In this document: piece by piece, positions 10,596-20,916 of the stretch
Position numbering within the stretch: position 1 is the first letter of the stretch
Layout of the letters: each line of letters begins with the position of its first letter
Source of the DNA: Phoronis australis
Taxonomy: Eukaryota > Phoronida > Phoronidae
Direction: 5' to 3'
NCBI GenBank assembly: GCA_002633005.1
Contig: NMRA01000003.1
Coordinates: forward strand, 1,540,503 to 1,576,859
DNA: 36,357 nt
Made by a program: the position numbers and the translations under genes
Notes under the pieces: model-generated
Database searches by the model: none
Told to the model about the DNA's origin: nothing
The model's input: the letters and a program-made list of their open reading frames with translations, nothing else

Positions 10596-11192
10596 CTCGC
10601 TGGTTCCCCGCGTGCTTAGCCCAGCCAGCACGCAGGCATCACGCAGTGGCACGCGCTTTAGCATTGGTCCTCGATGTAACCTCGGCAGTCATTGGTTAGC
10701 TTTACAACAACGTGAAAAAATGGCGGGCTGTGAACGATTTTTAGCCTTGTCATGCAAGTGGCGCCGCAGAAACTATTTCGTTTCTGCAGTGATGTTTAAT
10801 AGCCGGGTGCTTGAAGTACATACATGTACAATAAACACATATCTGGCCGATTTAACCGGTGTGTTATTCATACTGTATGAATACAGGACACTATCGTAAA
10901 CAAAAGTCGTCGACAGTAGAAAGATGCATCCCGAAAAGGCGCAATTTACAATTTCTAGGCTTCACATTTCCTGAACATAAATTTTAAGCACCAGATTTGT
11001 CTGCACAACAGACCCCATTTACACTTCAGTCCATCAGTCATACCAGTTTGTTTGCGTAAAGCGCTGCCTGTTGAGAATTTGACTAGCCAATTTGAAACGC
11101 CGGTGTAAAAAAATTTACCGAGGAAAATTAAGTGATACCTGCGTGCTGGCGCGGCTACCGCCCCACCTAGCGGCACGCAGGGAAGCAGCGAG
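10596..11192. mobile_element. MULE-like non-autonomous transposon, 9 bp TSD TGCTAGTCA
   Basis: TGCTAGTCA occurs at 10587-10595 and 11193-11201. Terminal inverted repeats CTCGCTGGTTCCCCGCGTGC (10596-10615) and, in reverse complement of 11173-11192, CTCGCTGCTTCCCTGCGTGC match at 18 of 20 positions. A second inverted block, CCAGCACGCAGG-ATCAC, follows inside. A 9 bp duplication with these repeats fits Mutator-like elements. The 597 bp body has no transposase. Frames at 10579-10899 and 10955-11176 are not convincing. Confidence 0.7.
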
Positions 11193-11440
11193 TGCTAGTC
11201 ACTGATCTCTTGTGTTCAACCCATGACGTCACAAGGCGGCAAATGTGAAAATTGGCAAAATTGAAAGAAAAATCAAAATTTCGAGCTAATTACACAAAAT
11301 AAACATGGGTCTAGCTAAATTTTACGTCATACATTTAGTCTGTGGCCACCGGTAATTCAAAATGTGCAAAAATCCATGGTGTGTACTGTTTAAATACAAA
11401 AAATTTGTTAAGAACCGATTGCACAAAATATAAGCTAAGT

Positions 11441-11512
11441 CGTGGTGGTGTAGTGGTAAAGCACGCGCGCTCTATCCGTCAGGTCGTGAGTTCGAGTCTC
11501 TGGTACTTGTAG
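11441..11512 (+). other. tRNA-like Pol III promoter cassette inside the outer transposon
   Basis: TAGTGGTAAAGC at 11451-11462 fits box A and GAGTTCGAGTCTC at 11488-11500 fits box B. The same cassette sits on the minus strand of copy 2 (box B at 19154-19168, box A at 19193-19206). T-arm pairing is only partial and no clean cloverleaf forms, so this is not a functional tRNA gene. It marks either a captured SINE head or a transposon family with a built-in Pol III promoter. Confidence 0.5.
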
Positions 11513-11775
11513 GTTTTCGGCCTGTACGACACGTTCGCCGTGTTTTTGTTTTGCCTGTTTTTCTTGGATAATACTTCAGAAACCAAGGAAAATGCTTGAT
11601 TTTTAGAGGAAAAAACAGAAAAATTTCCTGGGTGGGAGGGGAGCCCCCCTCCCGACCTCCCCCCATTCGGTGCTATGCGCATCTACAATCGTGGTTTGCG
11701 CAAATGCTTACAGCCGGACAAAATGTTGGCCCCCCTTGTGATATCCTAGATCCGCCACTGTTAGGCCATACATTT

Positions 11776-12393
11776 TTAAGTACGTAAGCAAGAATTTAAA
11801 TGAAATCTGGTCTGATCAATTCCGTAGACCAAGTTTCTGGCTAAAAAAGCAAAATCACGCAAGTCTTCGCGTGATTACGCCGTGCATTACAATCAAAGCT
11901 AGTGACCCCACCGTAGATACTTTGCATTCTACAACAGTCTAAGATCACACTTACTAGCTTGTCTTGCGCGTGTCTTAGGTCTACAGCATTTATTTAACTC
12001 AAGGTTACAAAGGATGCGAACTTACGGCCTTGGTCGTCTACTCGTCAATTCCTCCAGTCTGACGAAAGGATCGTTTCGTATTTTTTGTACAACGCTTAAC
12101 GGGAGCGGGTGCTAAAAATAAATAGGGTTTAATCGAAATCAGCGAAACCGTTCTGTTGAGTACTGCTTACAAGCTATACATTTTTTAACATAAATAGTTT
12201 TCAGATGCAGTTGGTGCATGTGTCAAAACTAAATTTATCATTTTGTAACAAATATAATCATGCTCTAGCTTGTATTGATTTCCAACTCACCTTTGTATGA
12301 AGGTCTCGACTTCTGAGGTTCCTCACTGAACACAGGATGACGTAAATGAAATTCAGCTCTTTTCGAAATAATACCTTTGTACGTTCCACCATC
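11776..12393 (-). CDS. Tentative small spliced gene of unknown function
   Basis: Several short segments lie between strong minus-strand splice sites. The segments are 12393-12291 (donor CAAAG|GTGAGT), 12111-12026 (acceptor TATTTTTAG, donor GGCC|GTAAGT), 11980-11955 (CTGTAG, CTA|GTAAGT) and 11840-11776 (TTTTTTAG, stop TAA). Two readings compete. One keeps a single frame through the last three exons (HPLPLSVVQKIRNDPFVRLE ... GIDQTRFHLNSCLRT-stop). The other reads GIISKRAEFHLRHPVFSEEP and QKSRPSYK, then APAPVKRCTKNTKRSF, with a stop at 12038-12040. A possible start exon at 12708 begins MSNYVTEFIAKKISPQAQPN. No family was recognised. The TAA lies 10 bp from the transposon target duplication. Confidence 0.35.
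11850..11893. repeat. Short dispersed repeat, partner at 16700-16752
   Basis: GCAAAATCACGCAAGTCTTC followed by GATTACGCCGTGCATTACAA matches GCAAAACCACGCAAGTCTTC followed by GATGTCGCCATGCATTACAA at the partner site, same orientation. In this copy, AATCACGC and GCGTGATT can form a hairpin. Both copies lie in introns of minus-strand gene models. Confidence 0.5.
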
Positions 12394-12719
12394 CTATTTC
12401 CGAACAGTAACGACATAATTAATGCAAAATATTGACAAAGTGCATCTTTTGTGTCAACGATAAAGTGATGGACTAACCATAACCTTTGGCAAACTTGATT
12501 CTTTTATGAATTATGTCGCCTGTAAGTGGAGGACAGTGCAGTAACAACAGTGGGTGACATTATTTCCCATCGCATCGCCTGTCCACTGAGTGGAGGTGTC
12601 ATGAGACAATTATGTGGCACCAGGGATGCGTTCCGTAGGCCGCAAGACATTAGGTTGCGCTTGCGGCGAAATTTTTTTTGCGATGAATTCAGTAACATAA
12701 TTCGACATCCTAGTTTCAC

Positions 12720-14217
12720 CGAATAATCACTTCAGTTGTTGACATTTTGGTAGGATAGGCTAGTTAGGTCCCGAGTATACTGGCGAAATATTCACCTTTC
12801 ACTCTCGTGATTTTGCGAGGTCTTGCTTTTCTGGCAAGTAACTTGGTCCACGGAACGCTCTTCAGATAAAGGCTCCGCCATACTATAAGGAATTAGCTCA
12901 CCGGATGTCCGCGTAAATGATATTTTACTCGTTAAATATATTTATGTGAGAATATGTACTCGTTCCACTTATACCCCCATCTTTCGGACTGGTCCATTAA
13001 CCCCTTGTGTAGATTCGCATGCGGTCCTCCTGCACTTGAGGCACTAGGACATTCCATTTCCAGCCTCACTATTGGTTCGTTTGTGTTACTGTCACGAGTT
13101 TGGTCAGCTCCTGGCTCCCATAGGCTGATGATTGTCACGTGTCATAGGGCTTCTTTGTTCTCAGTAAAGTTATATTTCCTGCCATCAGTACTTCCCTTTG
13201 AGCATCACTTAGGTTTGAGTCTAATCTCTCTTCATTTTTTCGCGTTATTGCCCATCTTTCCAGAAATTATTTTATCTTCATGTTATTTCTACACTCATAT
13301 TTCTGTATCTTATCAGTCATAATAAATGATCTTATATCGCCTATATACACAGGCTCGTTTGTATCTCTGCAAACGGAGCTTGCGACGCACCTATTATTTT
13401 CGGGACATATTCCGAACACAAATGAAATTTTTGGTATTCGATGACATACGCTGAAATTGTCACTGATTTTCCTGCTTGTGCAGCTTGTAGATTTATGTGT
13501 GTGAAGAAAACCCTAATTTTGGCATTTTGATACACCAACTGATAGCTAGGTTTTTGAAGTCTGTGGGTTCATTACTGTCAAGGAAATATAGGATCAATCT
13601 TGGGACAACCACTTCGTGAGTTACAGACGTGATCGCTGCGCCACGAGGATCCTGTTTTTTTATCATTGTTTTAGTGTAGATATGCTAGCGCCTATTGGTC
13701 GTTAGCCTGATCGTAGCTCAAACAGTAGTAGCGATGTGTTAGCGAAGGCGTCGCTTCCCGAGTCCAGTGGGAAACGACTGCTACTGATCACCTAAACGTG
13801 ATCGAAGGTCATGTTAGAATTTAACGCCAACCTTCATAAAGCATTGTATTGTTCGCTACGGTGGACCCTAAAAATTGGCTAAGTTCACAACGTCATATCT
13901 CAGAAATCGCTAGAATCCGAGAAGTTCTTGTAATTATGGTATATAACCAGTGCTTCATGGGAAATCAGTTGCCATCCAGAACTCCAGAAGCATAAGTTCC
14001 ACCTGCTGTAGAATTCATGGGGAACCAAACGTCAGTAGAGTGGAAATGTGCATTGGGACACGACAAGACTTCGTTGACGTACGCATCTGTGGTTGGATGA
14101 AACGTCTTAAGACGCAAAAAACGCAATAAAAATTATCTCGTAAGGAGACTTAGACAACTAAATTGTTAAATTGACGAATAATCTTGTAACAGTAGAAGAG
14201 ATACCATGTTGTCAAAA
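12720..14217. other. Unassigned intergenic DNA
   Basis: It contains a 122-codon plus-strand frame (12954-13322), hydrophobic and phenylalanine-rich. An overlapping 68-codon minus frame (12932-13138) reads RLEMECPSASSAGG. Neither has supporting splice structure. Nothing else was recognised. Confidence 0.3.
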
Positions 14218-14228
14218 TTTATTACATC
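14213..14228 (-). terminator. Candidate poly(A) signal AATAAA for the eight-exon gene
   Basis: The minus strand carries GTAATAAATTTTG, with AATAAA at about 14218-14223. It lies about 300 nt beyond the stop codon at 14527-14529. Confidence 0.35.
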
Positions 14229-14526
14229 TTTTGCAATTAATTTTTTTAAATATGTGAATAATATTAAAATGCTTCCCCAAATACGTGCAGTTTCGAACTC
14301 CCATTTGTAGGGAGATAAATCGGAAAAGGAGCTCTTCATGAGGAAACCATTTTAGTTTAGGCACTCTTTTGTGGGGAAGTTGGTCAGTTGTGAAAAAGTC
14401 ACCATTCTGAGCGACTTATTGTAACCCTCTCCTGTATGGGAGTATCCCCCGGGACTGCAAAGTATACCCCCATCAAAGCTTCCACGAGGTGTACGTTGAA
14501 CCGATGGCAAAGTGAAGAACACTGAT

Positions 14527-17500
14527 TCAAGCTTGGGTTAAGAGGCTGTCTGTACCAAGGGCATTGTTTGGTGATCTTAAGACCAACTCTTTGAGGAATC
14601 TCGTCGAATGTGTCAACGTCATCCTCATGAAATTGACAAACTCAATCTGATTTTCGTTGGTGATGATAAACTCAATGCTCAGTACGCAGGGCCTGGTCCA
14701 AAACTTGTGTCCTCGATGCCTTTGACTTTTTTTGCCCTGTATATTAGCATTCAAGGCAACTTCGTGTAAAGTAAAAATGCATTGTTCCTGAAACCTCTCT
14801 AAACATTCCGAGTCTCTCTACTGACGATGTAAAACCGACGGTGATAAGCGAAAAGTGAATCTATTAGGTTATGCAGCACAATAGCATGCTACGTACGTCC
14901 TCGTTGAAAGGCAGAGTTTTGCAATTTATTTTGCGTTTGTTTCTTAAATTAGTCATAGTGTGATGGGGCCTTTTAAAGTAAAGGTCTTGACCGCTACCAG
15001 TTCATGCCAATGTTGTTGATCATAAATGCGATCACACATTGCGGGAATATATATTTCTCCCTTTCGAATGTTCCTCGTGTGTGAGAAAAATACTACCACC
15101 GGCCAAAACAATGGGTCCAGATGATCTATTAACGCTGTCAAAAAGTTTCAAATGCACTTCAAAAATCTCGAAATTTGACATACGAAGAACTTTCAATCTC
15201 ATACCGCCTCCAGTGAGACCGCCTGACCTTTGAGACCGTCTGACCAGTGAGATCGCCTGACTGGTGAGATCGTCTGACCGGTGAGACCGTCTGACCAGTG
15301 AGACCGTTTGACTATAGAGACCGTCTGAACAGTGAGATTGTATGACCGCTGAGACTGTCTCACCAGTGAGATTGTAACACCAGTGAGGTTGTCTGACCGC
15401 TCTAACCTGAGGTGTGCCTCCTTTTCCTCGGTGTCTATTTCTAAGATCTGTTTACATAAGGGTTTCCCAAGGCTGGCGTTATTGAGCCTCATACCACATT
15501 TTTCTTGACTTGTCTTTGCTTCTTTTGCTCGGCGAATCTTAGCCTACAGACGTATAAAAACGCAAATTGGATTGCAGTCAATAGTCTTAAGTTAATGGCT
15601 TTTTGATGAAAAGGAATTTCACCTGGGCTGAGGTGCGTAAATGTCAAAATTTATTCGCAGGATAGTTTGCATTGTCTCATACCGCATGATTAAACGACGT
15701 CATTGCTGTTACCCAGTGTATAACTTCTATGCATCTAGACTCAGAAGTATTGTTCTTGGTGAACAACTTCAAATTAAAAGCAAAGGAAAGTGGGATGTAC
15801 ATATGGATTATTTAAACAGTGTTTTTTTCCCGTGTGTTTCACCATACATTACCTGAAACTTTCGCACGATGTCGGCATAGGACTGTCCGCCAAACAAAGC
15901 TGCTAGGTGCCTTTTAGACTCCCGTAGTCTGTCGAAGACAAGGTTTCGTCCAGCATGTCTCGTTGTCCGCAGTTGGTTTAGCGTCATCTTCGTTCCACTT
16001 TCTGTCTCATAAAACTGAAATATCAAACACAAGGGAGCCTTTAACACAAGCGTGGTCCAACAGGTTTTCGGATATACTTCAAGGGATTGCGCCAGAAATC
16101 CAGTTGAAATGTTGGTCTAAGATAGCTTGCATCTTCACATATCGACTAGCATTTTATACACTTTGATACCCTCATTTTCCCAAGAACGTTGATAAAGACG
16201 TCATTACCACGACCTCCTCTCCGGAATCGTTCAAACCTTTGTCGCGACTGTCGGTGGGCGAAGGACCGTCGAGTTTGAAAAGTTCATTCAACGCTTCCTT
16301 ACACCTAGGATCCTGAAAGAAAACGTTTGTCTAAGGAGGACGGGAGATTTATTCGAAAATTTCAAAATAACGAAATAATTCTCATTATTTCAAGAGAATA
16401 CGTCGAACGTTTAAGAGATAATGAGGATTTTTGACAAGAAATCTACGAAGGCATCAGTTTTTTAGAAACATCATATGATGTGGTAATATTTTGCTTGTGA
16501 AACGCAAGGGAGGGAGTAAGATTTGTCGAAAAAATAACTCTGTGATCATATACATGCATATTCCAAATGACTAGCGTTATGCCTCATCTAAACTTTAATC
16601 TGGTAACCTTCTTCCGAGTTCTACGTCAACATTTCAAACACTTTGCAGCACTCTTTGGCAACAGCAATTGGGTGACCGTTCCCTCGACGCCATTCATTTG
16701 CAAAAACGCAAAACCACGCAAGTCTTCCAGAGATGTCGCCATGCATTACAAACGAAGCACGTTCTACGGAACTCAACCCAGTTGTATAATAATAGCTGCA
16801 GCGTCAATTTGCCCCTAACCTACGTACAGAGTGTGAGATCATGGTATCTTTAAGGTTGTTCCACATAAGGTCCTTCGCTTCTAGTACCACATCTCCAACA
16901 GTCTTGAAAGGTGCCAAGTTGCTGGACCAAAACCCGCACCCAAGGTGGTCCTGTCGCCTACCATATTTTTCATAGAACGCGTCATCTTTATTGGTTTCTG
17001 TATAGTGTGTCGAGGTGCGTCTCTCCACCTTGACCGGTGTGTATTTTTCTGAATGTCAAACCAGAGGTCTATGTGAAAGACGAAATTTGAAAGATGTAAA
17101 ACACTTAGGGAACATTTTCTAGAGTTGCTCTTTGGATATCATTAAAATTATATTTTGTGATAAGCATTTTGTAGTCGGAGACACACTGGCAACTTACCTC
17201 TTGGAGGTCGGTATTTTGACTTGAAAAACCGAATGACGTCACCATCTGACACCTTTTTACTTGTTATTCTGTAAAATGTGTTTTTAAAGTCTAATGAAAT
17301 AAAAAATAATATTTCACAAACAGAATATGGTGTATAGAATCGAAATCGATTTAAGTACTCAATAATTATGTAATTTATTTCGTTTCACGAAAAGGTTTAA
17401 CATTCCCGTCAGTTTTATTTTACGCATTCGAATTGTTAGCATACCCTGAACTTTCTTTCTCATCCGTGAAAATGTCGCCATAGCTCAGTCGTGACTTTCG

Positions 17501-18127
17501 GGGACCTAATGATTGACACCCCAGTTTCTGCGTCACCATTTTCCTGCAACACAGCAAAGTGTTTTCAATAATAAGGTTTACTTCTTCCCTCAAAAAGTGA
17601 AATGAGCCCGTCTCGTAAAAAATGAAATTTAGATCGACTGTATTTTGTGACTGTAGTAGGTGTCATCGGTAAACGAAACGATAAAAAGAACGTTCCTCAG
17701 CATGCACTTAGCAATGTGACGTCAGAGTAGGAATACCTCGGTGACCAGTCTTCCTTTTCTATTATAATTTCATCAGGACACAATAGCAAATTCAAAACTT
17801 TACAAGTACTATCAATGAATTGGTAAATGACGGTAGAGTTATCAACGATTTCCAGATGTCGCGATTCACGAATGTAAATTTTTGATTATTGTTTTGTATT
17901 CTCAATGTTCTCAGACTCACTAGAACACTGGTGCACAAATGAAAAGAATAAATAAGCCTCGTTGCAAGTGTCGCTCGTAGGGAACAAACAAGGCGTGGTT
18001 TAACTTACAATGTCATGGCCCCGGTGTTCTTGTCATATGTGTACTGTTTTATCATCTTATGCATCTTGAGTAGTCCTACAAGAGACGCAACGGAGTCAGT
18101 CGTCTCGCTCTCGTCTTTTGAAGACAT
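14527..18127 (-). CDS. Eight-exon gene, ~397 residue protein of unknown function
   Basis: Exons, 5' to 3': 18127-18009, 17543-17452, 17048-16828, 16312-16208, 16014-15853, 15543-15407, 15134-15038 and 14787-14527. All introns are GT/AG, 193-515 bp. Phases agree throughout (2,1,0,0,0,2,0), and the summed coding length is 1194 nt with TGA at 14527-14529. Start ATG 18125-18127 gives MSSKDESETTDSVASLVG; an in-frame TAA lies just upstream with no acceptor between. Exon 3 holds YEKYGRRQDHLGCGFWSSNL. Exon 5 (TLNQLRTTRHAGRNLVFDRL ... SYADIVRKFQ) and exon 6 (AKIRRAKEAKTSQEK) are basic and probably helical. Exon 4 is a polar linker. The last exon has FWTRPCVLSIEFIITNENQI. No signal peptide or membrane segment is visible. 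The weakest site is the exon 2 donor (GAAA|GTTCAG), chosen because it alone keeps the frame; the donor of exon 7 (AAT|GTGTGA) is also sub-consensus. I do not recognise the protein. Confidence 0.6.
15213..15399. repeat. 17 bp minisatellite, 11 units, inside an intron
   Basis: Eleven consecutive units of exactly 17 bp follow the consensus GTGAGACCGTCTGACCA, with substitutions but no indels. The array fills about 70 percent of intron 6 of the eight-exon gene. It ends one base from the intron's GT (donor at 15401-15406). The 97-codon frame on the minus strand here (15199-15492) is a mix of exon 6 and the array. Confidence 0.9.
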
Positions 18128-18499
18128 GTTTTCGTGGTACAGTTAACACAGGTGGACAAACGTGTATATGGCTTGAGTGCTGTTAAAGTTTTATTTTAGG
18201 AGCAACCATGCAGTTATCAGTTACGCTACAGTGACGACTAACTTTGTCTCCTATTTCTGAATGCCGAAAATCGAGCCCTGTTCGTCCCATGCCATAAAAT
18301 GCAATCGAATAGTTCAGCACATATTATTCCTAATAATCTATGCCTTTCGTTTTCGAATACGGTAAATGAGACTGGTAAGAATTTTTGCATTGCTACTATA
18401 ATTTGAAAGTTTCAATCCAGTTTAATACTTACTGTGTGGTGTCCTTCCTATAATGAATTACGAATAACGAACACTTAGCTTTCGCTTAATTTTACTCTC

Positions 18500-18840
18500 A
18501 TTGAAAATGACGTAAATAATAAAGTACGTTATGTGTTTGTTGTGTAACGAAGCCTTGTTCTTCCGTTTTAGAGCGCGTTTCCAATTTGTCTTTAAAAGTT
18601 ATTTTATCCATACCCGTTTTGCGTATATTGGTGTCCTTCCAACCAAGATCGGCAATACGGTAAAAAACACTGCCTAGTCCGCCACCACATCCGTCTGTCA
18701 CAAGTAGGGTTGCATGGGCTAAAACATAGTATTCACGGAAAAGTGTTTCTTAGCTTCTGCAAAAGTAACTCTCTGCATCTGATCGTTTTCAAAATGTTGC
18801 GTTGTTTGTCTTCGTAATCACCGGTAACCTGTGGACGAAA
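18500..18840 (-). other. Exon-like segments upstream of the eight-exon gene
   Basis: A good acceptor, TTTTTCGTCCACAG near 18830, is followed by VTGDYEDKQRNILKTIRCRE and LLLQKLRNTF, then a GTGAAT donor candidate. Further down the strand an open segment reads LAHATLLVTDGCGGGLGSVF and YRIADLGWKDTNIRKTG, followed by a GTATGG donor candidate near 18625. These look coding but cannot be phased to each other or to the ATG at 18127. They may belong to another gene. Confidence 0.25.
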
Positions 18841-18952
18841 AATATAACGGAAAAGTTGCACGTCCCCGGCGGGTCAGAATACATTCGTTGACCGGTATTA
18901 GAGGATCGATTATCTACTGGCAACTCAGATCCGCTTCACGAAACTAAAATGC

Positions 18953-19896
18953 CAGTGGCAGATCTAGGATATCACAAGGGGGGGCAACGTTTTGTCTATA
19001 AACATTTGCGCAAAGCACGATTGTAGATGTGCACAGCACCGAATGGGGGGAGGTCGGGAGGGGGGATTCGCCCATTTTCCTTGATTACTGAAGTATTATC
19101 CAAGAAAAGAAAAAAAAGGAGAACATGTCAAACTTGAAAAACTCCAGTTACCACAGACTCGAACTCACGGCCTGGCGTACGAAGCGCGCGTTCTTTAGCA
19201 CTACACCACCACGATTTCAATCTAGAATTGGTACTAAGAGACCTACTTGTTTATGGTCCACAGCGTTTGCGCGCGAAACCTACTTCATTTAATAATGCTT
19301 ATTACATTTTTTATATTTTGTGCAATCAGTTCGAAACAAATTTGTTGCATTTAAAATAGTCTTCAATTGCCTAAAAGACCAAATCCGTTTTTTTGTGTTG
19401 GCATTAATGACGTACGCGATTGCTTTGGAAATCGTCTTAAGTTAAGGTTTGACAAAGAGAGAATTATGAGTTTCTGAGTGATTCACTAAGGCTTCGATTA
19501 AAATTCACATCTTACCAGCAACTTCTGTTTTTTCATCGTCACTCAGATTCCACTTTCTTTGAAAAATGAAATAATTTTCTTCATTGCACAGTGAAACAGA
19601 CGACGGAAACGGAGTCATAGTGCGCAGCGCTACTGCCGGTCGCCTGGTATATCGCGGGAGAGCCTATACTTAGCCATAGTTCCGTTACGATTGAGCCGTG
19701 TTCCGAATTTGACACTTGAAATTGGATATGAGCCCCCCCCCAAACACACTAAACCTGCACACATTTAAATCTTGTTTCCGCCGTATAATGTTAATTACCG
19801 GGGTTAATTAATAAACTCAACATTTGCCTACGCTCTTACTGTTTTATTTTTTGCGGCAGCCAAAGGGGGGGCCCTGCCCCCCTAAATCCGCCTATG
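18953..19896 (-). mobile_element. Outer DNA transposon copy 2 (intact, inverted), TSD AATGC
   Basis: AATGC occurs at 18948-18952 and 19897-19901. The ends are CAGTGGCAGATCTAGGATAT and, in reverse complement, CATAGGCGGATTTAGGGG. The 944 bp body aligns in inverted orientation with 9286-9830 plus 11388-11760. It includes the tRNA-like cassette and the segment whose TTTTAAAT (minus strand of 19349-19356) was the target of the insertion in copy 1. Poly-G tracts lie at both ends. It has no coding capacity. Confidence 0.85.
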
Positions 19897-19901
19897 AATG
19901 C

Positions 19902-20841
19902 AGTTGGTCTACTGTCCTCCTTTATTTTACCGGGATAGGGAGATGGTTCAGTGAGAATGGACATGATTGGAGGAGAATTGGTTACGACGGAAGGAAGGGG
20001 TGTCGAAATATAGGTAACGGTCGCGAGAAGGAATACGACTTTGACAGATCAAGATTTTTTTGTTCGTGCCATTGAACATGTGTGTCTGCACCTAGAAGGT
20101 CCAACTATTTTATCGTCGGTTGGTTTGTGTCTGTGCATGAGCAAAATACAGTAAAAAGACAACAGGCGACCGTTTATCCCTTAGAAATTCAAGTCGGGCA
20201 CCCTAGCGGAATTTTAAATCTGCTAGTGTTCTGTGTCATGTAACGACAAAAGTATCGTTTACTGAGAGAAAGTTTAAACTTCCTGAACCAAGTTTACAGT
20301 TGACACCGAAAATAATTTAATTTTATCCAAAGATGATTTAAAATGTGTCTTTAAGATATCCTAACGTCAGTAACGTTTGAGCCATATGATGTTTTGTTCG
20401 GCGATTTTTTAAAGGTACGCACGTTTCCTTGTTTTATTTGACTGAACATAACTGCAGAAAATACAAAACAGCATGCAAACTACCTCCTTGTTTTTAAGTT
20501 TGAATGCAACTGAAATGACACAAATAGAAAGTAACCAATATAGGCTTAAATACACAGAAAGATGAAAACTGGTTCGTTAGGCGAATGCAAGAGGCCAAAA
20601 ATGGTAACACAAAAACAGCATGTAAAAGAGAAGAAAAGCAAACCTTTTGATGAATACCAGCCGCTACATTTCTGTTATAAAAAATAATTGCAGGCGGTCT
20701 GATATACGTTGTAGCTAGCAGACGTGCGCAGGCCACGCATGTGGGGCCATTGCAATGATCACCTGGAACTATTTTATGCTTTAATATATAGTTAAAATCC
20801 AGCTGAGGAACTATAGACCTGACTCAAGGGTTTAGCAGTGG
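19902..20841. other. Unassigned DNA
   Basis: A purine-rich stretch (19930-20050) and an 80-codon minus-strand frame (20494-20736) are present. Neither has splice support or a recognisable motif. Confidence 0.3.
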
Positions 20842-20916
20842 GACCCAGTGGGACTCAAACCAACGACCTCGAGCAATGAAAGCACGCATTTATCGCAATA
20901 GGCCACACTGCCTCCT
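20842..20916 (-). repeat. tRNA-derived SINE head
   Basis: The minus strand reads GAGGCAGTGTGGCCTATTGC, then ATAAATGCGTGC, and then GGTTTGAGTCCCACTGGGTC. Box A is near 20894-20905 and box B at 20850-20861. Spacing and sequence resemble the 5' heads of tRNA-derived SINEs. The copy is degenerate, and a body may extend to about 20750. It is not a functional tRNA, because the anticodon arm is degraded. Confidence 0.6.

Larger units (their letters stand above)
9831..11387 (+). mobile_element. THAP-domain transposon remnant inserted in the outer element
   Basis: The ends are TGTACACAACATG (9831-9843) and, in reverse complement, AGTACACACCATG (11375-11387). Flanking 8-mers TTTTGAAG and GTTTAAAT both resemble TTTTAAAT, which occurs once in the uninterrupted copy (reverse complement of 19349-19356). 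An 8 bp target duplication is therefore likely, as known for P-type elements. A second inverted motif, TTCAACCCATGAC, lies subterminally at both ends. It carries a broken THAP-type zinc finger and was itself hit at 10596-11192. The remnant is too short for a complete P-type transposase. Confidence 0.65.
9286..11760 (+). mobile_element. Outer DNA transposon (copy 1), split by nested insertions, TSD TTAGG
   Basis: The ends are TATAGGCGGATTTAGG (first base C in copy 2) and, in reverse complement, CAGTGGCGGATCTAGG, flanked by 5 bp duplications TTAGG. Copy 2 at 18953-19896 is inverted and uninterrupted. It aligns from 9286 to about 9830 and again from about 11388 to 11760, so 9831-11387 is a later insertion. 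The right part carries a tRNA-like box A/box B cassette near 11441-11512. No transposase is present, so the element is non-autonomous. A 5 bp duplication with CAG-type ends would fit the hAT5 group, but this is inference. Confidence 0.85.

Noticed and set aside
11441-11512. Functional tRNA gene
   Set aside because: Box A and box B are good, but the stems do not pair cleanly. The cassette recurs in a second copy of the transposon.
15199-15492. 97-codon minus frame with a repeating SDGLTGQTIS-like peptide
   Set aside because: It reads through exon 6 into the 17 bp array. A consensus donor at 15401-15406 and the exon phases argue for splicing before the array.
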